Positions 1 to 12,000 of a stretch of 64,000 bases of DNA are shown here, one piece after another. Each line of letters begins with the position of its first letter. The stretch's first letter is position 1. The notes under the pieces are model-generated. The model saw only the letters and a program-made list of their open reading frames with translations, was not told the DNA's origin and ran no database searches. Origin of the DNA: Phoronis australis (taxonomy: Eukaryota; Phoronida; Phoronidae); contig NMRA01000678.1 of assembly GCA_002633005.1 (NCBI GenBank), forward strand, positions 129,613-193,612, given 5' to 3'. The position numbers and the translations under genes were made by a program.

Positions 1-844
1 ACCGCCTTTGGTAACGAAAGCAGTTTAACGTTGACGGTGAAAAGTTGGCGGGGTTGTGACGATCAGAGACAGGACTGTCAAGATTGATGTCCTTAATTCA
101 AAGGCATGGAAGTGATAAGGTGCAAGAAAACGAATGGACATTGACATTGAAAACTGACATTTGATTTAGGCGATTTCCACATTGCCGTCAGTCACGTGAC
201 ATCGTAACTGGATGTATACTGCATTTACTCACGCACCTTAAAATCGTCGTTTTTTAAAGTTGGACGTTGCTTTCCAAAGTAAGATAGTTTTTGCTTCGAA
301 GATTTCTACAAACTGTCACAATTTTGAGAGTTACGACAGTTTGTGCAGCTCCACAAACCCGTGAATGGAGATCCTTGTCGCCGAATCTTATGTAATGTTT
401 TCCTTAACAAGACTTGTGTTGCGAAACGCACACATGGATGGTCATTTCACAATGAGGACATTAATCAAATACTTTTTACTCTCAGGTGGTCGCCGACAAA
501 TCCAGTGGCAGGACTAAGTTAACAAGAAGATCACTTCAAAATGACTTGTTTGTTTTTCCAATAGCCAGTTCGCCGGTCATCTTATAAACAAATAACTTGA
601 TGCTCTCTCGTTATTCTCTCTTGTTTGCACAATCAGGGTGTTTTCGCGAGCACACGTTATAATAGTGTAATATTCTTGAAGTGATTTCGCTACCCGAAGA
701 CTTATAAGTCGCATTTGTACATTCCTCATCCACTGACTGGTTGCGACGTCATTCAGAATAAAAGACAGCAAACATTTGTTTTTAAACATTTTTTGAGATC
801 TTAAGAATACTGCATCAGCTAAAAGTAACTAATTAAAGGTAATC
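1..844. other. Intergenic, no gene seen
   Basis: I see no long open frame, RNA gene or repeat that I can name. The frame on the minus strand at 577-789 has no splice or homology support. Confidence 0.4.
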
Positions 845-849
845 ATATA

Positions 850-1125
850 CAGGGGCGGATCCAGGATTTTAAGTTGGGGGGCACGGCACAGGTAAATCCA
901 GAATTTCGCCTCATGTGCGCGTCCAGCCTAAAATGTAGGGGTCTCGAACTTTTGGGTTTGTGGACTTTATTATTAAATAAAGACGGGGTTTGTTCAAGGC
1001 CTATGCATTGTGCATTGGACCACCGAGCCTCCCTGAGTGCGCGCATATTGTAGTCAGCAAATGGAATCTGGGAGAATTTTAGGGGTGGGGGGCATGGCCC
1101 CCTTGCCCCCCTAAATCCGATTCTG
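850..1125 (+). mobile_element. MITE with 5-bp target duplication, family M5 copy a
   Basis: Begins CAGGGGCGGATCCAGGATTT. The right end, AAATCCGATTCTG, is a decayed inverted copy. Flanks ATATA (845-849) and ATATG (1126-1130) are a 5-bp target duplication with one change. It is the longest of five copies in the window and has no coding capacity. Termini and TSD fit a non-autonomous hAT-like element of the group with 5-bp TSDs. Confidence 0.7.
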
Positions 1126-1584
1126 ATATGTTGCCAAGTTGAATTTCACATACAACACTTTGTCTCTGTGCGTACATAGTTACTCAAAAATGAAACACTA
1201 TCTATTCGTTTCGAATCTTATTTTAAAGACCCAGTTCCACGTGGTTTCAATGATTACTAGCCGTTACCGCAGCTAGTAGGAAAAGCCGATGGGAAATAGC
1301 TACATCTAAAAGTGAACCAATTGAGTGTTCATCGCACTGAGAGACAGGAATACTTCTTGAAGAGACCGTGTTCAAAGCTTCAAACAGAATTTCTGTCACC
1401 TGTCAGATTTTAGTAAGCAATTAATGTGTGCGGCTGTGGGATTCTTCCCCTAGGCAATACAAATTTCTTTCCAGACATTTGACCCTGCCGTAACACAAAG
1501 TACGGTAATCAGATGTTCTTCAGTTTAAAGTGAAAACTAAGAATGCATTTAAAATATTGTATAGTACACAAAGTATATAGATGT

Positions 1585-1743
1585 CAGTGGCGGATTTAGA
1601 GAGGGACAAGGGGGCCATGCGCCCCATAAAATTCTCCCAGCTTCCATTTGGCAGTTCGGGGGTGCGAATGTCTGAAGGGCAAAATTCTGGCTAATACTCT
1701 ATTAGTGCCGTCCCCCCAACTCAAAATCCTGGATCCGCCCCTG
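1585..1743 (-). mobile_element. MITE, family M5 copy b
   Basis: Starts CAGTGGCGGATTTAGAG, ends GGATCCGCCCCTG, and is flanked by perfect GATGT duplications (1580-1584, 1744-1748). It lies opposite to copy a. Confidence 0.75.
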
Positions 1744-2384
1744 GATGTGTTTACAAAAGTTGCATCATAAATGTACATACATGTAGCCTACTGAGGTAGA
1801 AAGCCAGCTAGCTCCGTTAGACACTGAAATTTCACACAACCCAGGTGCTCAGCTCGTCACCTCGTCGTGAAACTTAGAGCTAACAACTTGCAGGGGTGCA
1901 TGCAGAATCTGGGAATGAATCGACATTCACAGTGCCCGTTACAGCCGTTTATAGAAGTAAACGAAATTTAATAAACATTATTTTTCGTTATTCTCCGCCT
2001 TTTGTAACAAAGGAAAATCCTGTCGCCGTTTTGAAAACAGTGCAATCTCGTGACACGCGCACGTACGCGCCATTTACCAAAACTTTTCGATATCTCTCGA
2101 GAGTATTTTCTGAAATTGTTTTTTTGGTATTGAAATAGTAAAAACCTTTAACGAAATGAAACCACTTCCGATTTTTATGACATGTACGCAACCTGGCAGC
2201 AATTGAGATGGTGTTGCTGAAGCTGCTCGTGATGGCAGTGGCGCTGACGTCGTTTGTTGGACGGTTTGGTGTGAATGTTGTTGTTTTGGGGGAGACATGT
2301 GTAATTGTGGAGTTGTGATTGTGGATATGCACGTGTAGCGTTGATTGGGGTTAAAATGGCGCTAGCCACAATAGAGCGAATTGG

Positions 2385-2775
2385 AGGTGATGCCGTTGAA
2401 GGTGGTGTTGATGATTATGATGGCGATGATGGTGCCGATGATGATAGGGGGGACAATGTAGAGGTGTTGGTGGCGGTGGGAAGCTGTGATAGTAACGGAG
2501 CGAAGTAGATTGCCCTGGTGGTGGTGGTGGTGTGATGATACAGATAATAAGACTGAAGGAGGTTATGATGATGGTGGAAGTGATGGTAGTGGAGCTAACG
2601 GTACTGGTGGTGATTGCGGCGATGATAATAGTAGTGATGACGATGATGATGAAAGTGATGATAGTGGTGGTAGTGGAAGTGTCCATGGCGGTGGCGTTAC
2701 AACTAAAAGTGGTGGTGGTAGTGATTATAATGATGGCGGTTGTGATGATGATGATTGTGTTTGTGATGGCGTCTC
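2385..2775. repeat. Degenerate GAT/GGT triplet repeat
   Basis: The plus strand is a G-rich low-complexity run of GATGAT, GGTGGT and AGTGAT triplets. It produces long Asp/Gly/Val or Thr/Ile/Ser frames in several phases on both strands; these are artefacts of composition and not genes. Confidence 0.8.
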
Positions 2776-2962
2776 TAATATTTCTCATGGCGATCAGTTG
2801 GTTCTTAGCTGTTGTTGTTGCATGGCAACATTGAAGACAGTAAGCACGTACTTATTGTAAGGCATTTGAATACCACACCTTTCACGATTACGAAACTCTC
2901 CTAATGTTTGCAGAGTTTCAATTAAATACTCGCCCAGGAGAGCATATTTGCCGAAGACTTAC

Positions 2963-2969
2963 TATAAAA
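2963..2969 (+). promoter_or_regulatory. TATA box of the secreted helical protein gene
   Basis: TATAAAA lies 49 nt before the ATG at 3018. Transcription starting about 30 nt downstream would give a 5' UTR of roughly 25 nt. TATA promoters with short leaders are common in abundant or tissue-restricted secreted proteins. Inferred from position only. Confidence 0.5.
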
Positions 2970-3017
2970 TTGAGTGTCCAGCTTAGGTTTGGATCACTTT
3001 ACACCTGACTGGCGAAA

Positions 3018-3068
3018 ATGAAACTTTCCTCCGTGGCAGTGTGTGTTCTCCTCGGCGCTGTAGCTGTG
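3018..3068 (+). CDS. Exon 1, signal peptide (secreted helical protein)
   Basis: Seventeen codons from the ATG form a lysine followed by a continuous hydrophobic core. The exon ends at the strong donor GTGAGT in phase 0. The start was chosen because it follows the TATA box and opens directly into the signal peptide. Confidence 0.85.
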
Positions 3069-6000
3069 GTGAGTAATTTGTAGTTGGCGGCGACTGCATA
3101 CATGTACCTACCAGGAATTTGTAATAGTAAGTCCCAAGGAGTATAATTATTCAGAAAATAGCGCACGCTTATCTTTCTAGCATCTCAAAATGTAAGGAAA
3201 TAGGGGACCTACGAACGGAAAATGTGGCAGCTAGGTCGACATGGCTTGAGTACCCGTATGTGTAGTTAAGGGAGTTAATTATACTAAGCGTGAGTTTACA
3301 GTATCAAGGGTATCGTAACGTTAATCAAATTAATTTTATAGATAAACCAAAAAATGTGCCAAAATTAACTGTTCTAATTCCGGCCTTGTTTTCGTTTGAC
3401 AATCGCCAACATTTTAAGAAACCCTAAACACCGTAGAAAAAATTGTGACTTCGATGATAGACTCACTAGCCAATATTAGAAAAATTTTTGGATTCATTAG
3501 GCCAAAGTTGGACATTTGGGGGCGCCGGTTTGCGGAAATTGCGTTGGTGGAAGTTGCACCTGCGGTTAATTTCTTCTTTACCAGCGACAATAAATCTCTT
3601 ATTTCAGCCAAAAACGTAGTTGATTCTCATTTTGAGGCCTGCATTCATCAACTAAAAAACACGCTCACCCCCATCAGTTTAATCAAAGGTTCGTGTTTTT
3701 TTAAAGCTGCACAAGGCCATACGGTGGTTGTCACTGTGACGCCACCGTGACGTCACCTTAGCAAGGGTAATCACGGTTACGATGATATGCCAAGCGATCA
3801 CTAAAAAATCCAGTATAATTTTGCTCAAGTCTCGGCTTGATTTTTTTTAATAATTAGCAAATAAAAAGTACTTCACCACCTACCGACCGCACGGGCCACT
3901 ATGTTTTTGACTCAGTGAGTTAGATAGAGATTGTTTGGCCTATGTGCATGTACATTTATCTCATGACTTTTTCTGTGTGTTTTATGGTTGCACTGTACCG
4001 ACGCAGTCGAGGCCACCTATTCTATACTAACCATACTATACTTTCTGGTTAAACGAAAATACTAAATACACAAAACGTACCTCGATTAGCGTAGAAGAAG
4101 TAATATTCCGAAACATTATTCCGAGGAATCGATCCATACGCTTCGAATTCCTAAGCTTCTTTCATTTTTACGCAATTTTTAAACACTTTACCCGGACTGT
4201 TCACGGACTGTTGGCGGATTACATCGTACATTTATACACTTGCGCGTTAGGTTACAAATTTTCTCTAGTAAGAGAAACTGTTTTAAACTAACGATTTCTT
4301 CCTTGAAAAGAGATAACAAAGGTGAAAAACAACGGTAATTGTGGACTGAACTTACCACATTTCTTGAAAATAGTTAAATAATAATATTTGATATTTTAGT
4401 TACCGAAGAATCGGTGCCTGAGTTGCAGACGATATAGCAATTGAAAACTGAAACAGAAGTGTCCTATAATTACCAGTGTTGTACTAGAAGTTACGTGTGG
4501 GAGCTGATTGCATGTCGAGTGTTATTTGCACTGATGCAATTGTATTACTTTAAACTATATTCGTAAAGTTTGAAGATCGAACCGGCTAATGACGTCGAGT
4601 CGACATTCACTTACCTTTTGAACTTTCCTTGTCAGAGGGCACTGTTGAAGTAGTGCAAGGTGTGAATACGGAAAACAAAATCACATGGCCGTATTGCACT
4701 CGACTGATTCAAGAAAGTGTAATATGAACGCTCCTGGAAAACGTCAAAATTTAAAAAAAAACGAGAAATTTGGAAATGCGTGTCTTACGAAATGCCGATC
4801 GGAATCGAACAGAACGTTCATATACTATTTATACACTACTCTCCAAAATTTTGCTTAAGAATGTTTCAATTTTCCTGAAAAGATGTCGAAAAAGAAAGTG
4901 GCATAATTTTAATGAAATAAGTTGCTTGAAACAAACTGAAGTATAATTCATCTTGAATATTTATACGGTGAAAATGAAGTCATCTTGATGTAATCGTGAG
5001 TTTACCACGAATGAACTTTTCTTTTTGCTAAAACTTATTAACACAACACGCAATGCTATCAATGACAGGTTCCAAAGCTCTACGCATTTTCTACTTTCGG
5101 AAAATTATGGTTTTAATGAATTAATTTACTTTTGAGTTTAAATTATTTGCCGAAATGTATAGAGTTGTTGAGAAGGTTATCCATAACCTTTACATGAATT
5201 ATGCAATGGTTCTGTTAAAGTATCATTTATCTTGAATGTATCAATGTTTATTTAAAAAGATACGAAACCTTGTTTTAAACTAACCATTTAGCCCACCATT
5301 TACTTTGCTGTATTCACTGTAACACTGCACCCATTCATTTATTTGNCTATGTGCATGTACATTTATCTCATGACTTTTTCTGTGTGTTTTATGGTTGCAC
5401 TGTACCGACGCAGTCGAGGCCACCTATCCTATACTAACCATGCTATACTTTCTGGTTAAACGAAAATACTAAATACACAAAACGTACCTCGATTAGCGTA
5501 GAAGAAGTAATATTCTGAAACATTATTCCGAGGAATCGATCCATACGCTTCGAATTCCTAAGCTTCTTTCATTTTTACGCAATTTTTAAACAATTTTCCC
5601 GGACTGTTCACGGACTGTTGGCGGATCAAATCGTACATGTATATACTTGCGCGTTAGGTTACAAATTTTCTCTAGTCAGAGAAACTGTTTTAAACTAACG
5701 ATTTCATCCTTGAAAAGAGATAACAAAGGTGAAAAACAACGGTAATTGTGGACTGAACTTACCACATTTCTTGAAAATAGTTAAATAACAATATTTGATA
5801 TTTTAGTTACCGAAGAATCGGTGCCTGAGTTGCAGACGATATAGCAATTGAAAACTGAAACAGAAGTGTCCTATAATTACCAGTGTTGTACTAGAAGTTA
5901 CGTGTGGGAGCTGATTGCATGTCGAATGTTATTTCCACTGATGCAATTGTATTACTTTAAACTATATTCGTAAAGTTTGAAGATCGAACCGGCTAATGAC

Positions 6001-9000
6001 GTCGAGTCGACATTCACTTACCTTTTGAACTTTCCATGTCAGAGGGCACTGTTGAAGTAGTGCAAGGTGTGAATACGGAAAACAAAATCACATGGCCGTA
6101 TTGCACTCAACTGATTCAAGAAAGTGTAATATGAACGCTCCTGGAACACGTCAAAATTTAGAAAAAGAAACGGGAAATTTGGAAATGCGTGTCTTACGAA
6201 ATGCCGATCGGAATCGAACAGAACGTTCATATACTATTTATACACTACTCTCCAAAACTTTGCTTAAGAATGTTTCAATTTTCCTGAAAAGATGTCGAAA
6301 AAGAAAGTGGCATAATTTTAATGAAATAAGTTGCTTGAAACAAACTGAAGTATAATTCATCTTGAATATTTATACGGTGAAAATGAAGTCATCTTGATGT
6401 AATCGTGAGTTTACCACGAATGAACTTTTCTTTTTGCTAAAACTTATTAACACAACACGCAATGCTATCAATGACAGGTTCCAAAGCTCTACGCATTTTC
6501 TACTTTCGGAAAATTATGGTTTTAATGAATTAATTTACTTTTGAGTTTAAATTATTTGCCGAAATGTATAGAGTTGTTGAGAAGGTTATCCATAACCTTT
6601 ACATGAATTATGCAATGGTTCTGTTAAAGTATCATTTATCTTGAAAGTATCAATGTTTATTTAAAAAGATACGAAACCTTGTTTTAAACTAACCATTTAG
6701 CCCACCATTTACTTTGCTGTATTCACTGTAACACTGCACCCATTCATTTATTTGAGTTCAAGTTGAAACGGTCCTAAAATGAATTTTTGGCACATAAATG
6801 ATGCCACTGTGACAATTTTGTATGTTTTCTCTTTGTACACAAACACACACACACTCATGTACGTACTACGCGTGTTTATGTGAATGATCTGTAATAAAAC
6901 ACCGATATTATTTTTGTTCCAGTGCTCAGCCAAGAGCGTAAGTGGTGAAAAGAAACCGAGCACCGGTGAACACTGGAGACCACCACGTAAGTCCCATCCC
7001 TTACAAATTTATTGCAAATCTTGCTCATGGGTGTTAATGACAGGTAGCAGCACACTTACTGCGGAGAAGAGCGTGCAAGTCTACAATGGAAGTGGTACCC
7101 TTGCCGCAGTGAACAACTCACTACTACACCCTGTAGCTTCACATGAGTGGTGAAAACACCAGCAGTTTCACTGCCTAAAACGCTGACGCGAACAGTTTTG
7201 GGGTTAGTCAAAGCGCTAGCCCCCAAAAGTGACACATAAATATGTGACTGTTCACGTGATTGGCGTTTTTGCTACTAGCGAAAGTTCTAGAGCGAAAAAC
7301 GCCATATTATCCATTTTTGTGAACGGAGTATTCTATCTCAACTGATATCATTCACGTGAAATACGTGTGTAGGCGTGACGTGGACATTAGCGTGTTCAGT
7401 TTATGAGCAGTAGGCCTTGGGGAACTGTACACTGATTTCTCCCCCGTATCCCGCTTCACTCAACACGTAGAGAGATTGTAATGTGAGATCTATGCAGCTC
7501 TGCGGCTCTTTCTTTGTCAATCAAACTTTCGAATTATGTTACGTATACATGAGTCGAGTAAACACTAACAGTTGCACGAAATGACCGCGAAGAGGTCGGC
7601 TTTTAGCAGCATGCACTTATTTTGTTTCCTCACCACCCTAATCAGTTTCGAAAACACGTCCAGTCCCTGTCATAAATTGATGTGTCCTTTTTATGATAGT
7701 TCGATTACCACCTTTAAGAGGTGCCATCGTTTTTGAATACTTAGCATCCGGAATAAAGAGGGATGGAAAAACTAGGTTTCAGGCTCCCACAAGCGTGACC
7801 GTTTGTGATAGAGCCTGCAGATACACAAGATGGTTCTTGGACGCCTGCATTTTATTAAAATGTAGCATACTCAAAATACCACAATATAGGTGCAGAATAG
7901 CAAATGGTGCCATAACTATGCTACAGGTATAAATATTTTGAAACTCAGCTAGAACTTTAGTCAACATGATTTTACCAATTCCACATAATTGATGCTTCCA
8001 GCCGTGTCCGTGGCCCAGCTCAACAAGGCAAGCGCCAGCCTAAAGGAGTACTTCCCCGTAGCCGAAGGTTGGTTCCACGCAATCAGTGAGGAGCTTGGCA
8101 AAACCGAAGCAGATGGTAAGTTGGGAATCCTAATCACTTAGATCTGACCTGTTTGCGAATAACAAAACCGAAGCGTGCGCATCTCAGGGCGTAGATTTTT
8201 GTCAACGTCATCCAATAAGAAACTCGAAAAGTGTCACGCAGGCGATAGCCAGCTCGGTAAACTGGCTTAGTGTCACTTACGATAAATTTCTGGCCTCTTG
8301 AAATAATACTAAAATGAAGCGAATTCTCCAAACCGTTTATTGGCGTTTTTTGGGGGTGATGGCAGCTATACCGCGCTCGACAGTTTACAAGACTGTCGGT
8401 GCTCGTGTAGTGGGTCGTAGGCGCACGTGGGCACAGTCAACCACCTTTTGGCACTTGAACGTAGCGCCTACGCACCCTAAGTTACGTTCAGTGCTCAAGG
8501 TGATAAGGTGGGCTTTGAGCGCCTACTAACCTCTAATTTTACCACTGCAGCACTGAAGACTGCAATTCACTACTAAAATTATAATCAATCCATAGACTGA
8601 CATTTAAATCTGGAACAGTGCCACAAAAGGAGCCGGGGAGCTCTCCATTGAATAAACGACGTAGTGTAAGGTTTATTACGAGCTCTTGGAAGCCACAAAA
8701 AGATAAATGGTAAATACCCACATCCCGAAGTACCACAACACCACTCTCATTCTGTTCTACTTACCCACAATGCTGTGCATCACTTGGCACCTGTCTGCTG
8801 ACGCAACGCTAACTTGATACATCATTAGTTAGTAATGACCCTAGACTCTGTAATCACTACTTGTCCTATTCGGCTGAAAAGTGTATTAGCCTAGAGCTTG
8901 CGTTTTTCAATCTTTGAACATAAATATTTGAATAGATGTCGGGCGATTTTCCCGAACGCTTCTGAATTTTTGTTTACATGGACATTTTATGGGGTATCAA

Positions 9001-12000
9001 GTGTTTCGACATTGTCTAAAAAAGTATCAGTTATTATTGAAAGGAAACCGTTTATTTTTTAAGCTCAATATTTGTAAATAAAGAAAATCCAAAATCTTCC
9101 GTCTTAGCACTAACTATTTCAAAACTATTTCCCCGAATTATGGTCAAATAATCCCTGGTTTAGCTATGACTTTTTGATAAACAATTTGAATTAATTAACT
9201 AGTATTTAGCTGAAAGCTAATGATCTAGAAATCGAGTTTTATTTACTATTATTGGTTTTCAAAACACTAACAACGCGTGACCCCTTATTCTTACGTTTTA
9301 TTGTTTCAGCCGACCCTGTAAAAGGACTGGAGGCGTTTCTGCACACGATGCACCAACTTTACAATGTTTCAGCTAAAGCTTACGAACCCTTTTACCGAAT
9401 GTTGTATTCTATGATGTTGTCTGGTAAGTGTGAGTTACAAGAATAGATCTGCTGGTACTCTTGTGGTCCGCGTCAGATGAGTCTGTGAAGTTCTGTTTGT
9501 CCAGTAACATTGCTGATGCCGTTTTCGATGTTTCATTCGCGTACATTGTTGCTAACAAGTCATTATAATTTCATTCGGTTTTATCAATTAATTAGTAGAA
9601 TTGCATCATTTTGAGATCTGCTTCACAAAAATCCGCATTAAAGTTAATTGATCTCAAGTGGCGTTGTAACAAATTAGCGTAACCGAAAAATCATAATTAA
9701 GTTGCTTTCCAGAACATGCGTTTCGCTCTTTGTATTGTAAAAACATGCAATGTAATCCACACTGTTGAAATCTAGAGTTTAGACAACTTACTAATATAAA
9801 GCTAGTTTCAACTTGTAGTGATTTCTGACTTGGAGAGGACTGATGGTTCTCAGTTGCTCAATAGTTAGCTTAATCCCGCCAGTCGGCGCTTGGGCTCTGA
9901 AGTAGCCTATTCGAACATTTCATGGGTTCGACACATCAAATTACGTGTCACCCCAAGGTAACTTACGGGAACCCCATTCCGTCAATATCAAACTGCCAGT
10001 TCAGAAACCTGACCAGAACTTTCCCGTAACGTGAGTAAGGAACAACAAGAGAGCAGTTAAACGAAATCAAAAGCTGTTTTTGACACAACGTGGTTTTATC
10101 GTTCATTTGAAACAATGTTTAGAAACATGTCTAGATCTAAAGAAACTTGTATCCCATGACATACATCTACGGTAATTTTTCACTTATTTCGCACAAAAAT
10201 ATATTGCCAAAATGGTTACTCTTCTATTTTTCAAAGGCTGATTATCTTGCTACAAACAATGGATACTTTTGCAAAAGTTGTTTCACGCGCAACAACCGAT
10301 GCCTGCAATAGAGTAAAATGTTATCAATCGTTCCTTCTTCTTCCAAAAAGGGAAGAGTAATCATACTTAAGGCTGTTCTTTCAGGTTTTGCATGGGAGCA
10401 TTATAACAACAACTACCGACAGATGGCGGAGAAGTGGGAGGAACTGGCAAAAGAAGGCAAATTCGATGAAAGTGAGTAGAAGCGGAAGTCAATTCAATGA
10501 AGATGCAAATGGCGAATAATGAATGAGGGGTCAGGGTCCTACCCATTGCCACCAGTCAAAATGACTGAAGAAGTAAATGAAATATGCACAGTGGCACCGG
10601 TATACTAGACTGTGGCTTGTGTTGTCTCTTGTTTTCTTTAAACCGACTATTATTGGACTTGGCTTTCTATTTTTTATCGCTATTACAGTAAATGGTCCGC
10701 TTACAAGAGTCGTCATGGAGGCATGACATACATGTAAAGAACTCCACGTATTCGTTACTAACGGGATTAAATGTTGGACTTCTCATTCTAGTGCACATGT
10801 GAAAGTAGCTACGTTTAAGCCAAGCTTTTATTTTGTAGGTTTAATTAAGCGCATAAATACATATTATTCAAAGTTCTAACGTTGAAATTTCTGTCTTACG
10901 CTCCACAACTGTTTCCGAAAATAGTTTAATCTCATTGCAGCAAAATTCAATGTTTCATATTAGCCGGTTAATTAGTCGATCTTTATTAACCATTGCTAAA
11001 ACTGTAATATGTAAACAATTACGTGGCAAGACCTCATGACGTAATTCCAAAGCAGGAGCGTAAGACAAAATTTCTGACTTGTCACCTAAAGTATTTTTTC
11101 TAAAAGAAACCTCAGCTTTGTTAACACTCTAGTGACTAATGATTGAAAACATTTCTTGCAAAATTCTGGTTCTAACTGGTCTGTGAATACACTTACAGAA
11201 CTCGCCACAGAGGAGATGGCTGAAGCGTTCAAGAAGGACATTCAAGGAATTCGGGACGAGATTTCTTGGGCCAAGACCGAAGTTATCAACAAAATTGAAA
11301 CGCTTGACCCGAGTAAGAGTTCTTTTTTCCGTATTGTAATTAGTGGAAACCGATGAAGATTTATTGGTTCTTAAGAAATGTCATTCGCGTTAAAATGCAG
11401 ACCAATAACTGACAGTTATACATACATGCATACAGATACATGCAGACGAACACACAAACATGCGTATAGTGGTCCAACACGACATTAAAGTACAATAGTA
11501 CAGCAGCACACTCACAATACAAATGAATGCAGTTTCTGAGCAAATATGGCGTCGTTACCCACAAAAATACATTACACGAAAACAATAGTGTGCAATAGAC
11601 ATGCTGTCGTTAGGAGTAGCGTTGAAACGCGTTCTCTGCTTCGTTCAGACGGCCGCTTGCGCATTGTCACACGTAATTGAAGTTTGAAATCAGATCTTCT
11701 AAATCTTTGTCCGACGGTGTCTTTAAAGCAACGTCTTTACTGATTAAGGTATACGACTGTGTGACAGAGCAAAAGTTCTTCTATAAAATAACTTGCAAAA
11801 GAACTGCGGCCGTTTTCCTTTAATCACTTGTTTTACATGTGTTTTCAAAGAAAATCAGGTGGCTCCTCGTCATGCTTCGTGACCAACCAGTTTCCTTAGG
11901 CTGGACGTATACAGGTTTTGACCAGGAAATAAGAGGTAGAAAACCATGTTTCGCAGCCGTATAAAAAACTTGACGAGATACGAACGGTTCATACGCTTTT

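Noticed and set aside
2351-2860. Frames of 100-145 codons on both strands, rich in Asp/Gly or Thr/Ile
   Set aside because: They are products of the GAT/GGT triplet repeat. Overlapping frames on both strands with the same bias show that they are compositional.
9850-9960. tRNA-like words (TAGTTAGC, GGGTTCGACAC)
   Set aside because: The arms do not pair into a cloverleaf and the spacing is wrong. At best it is an old SINE fragment.
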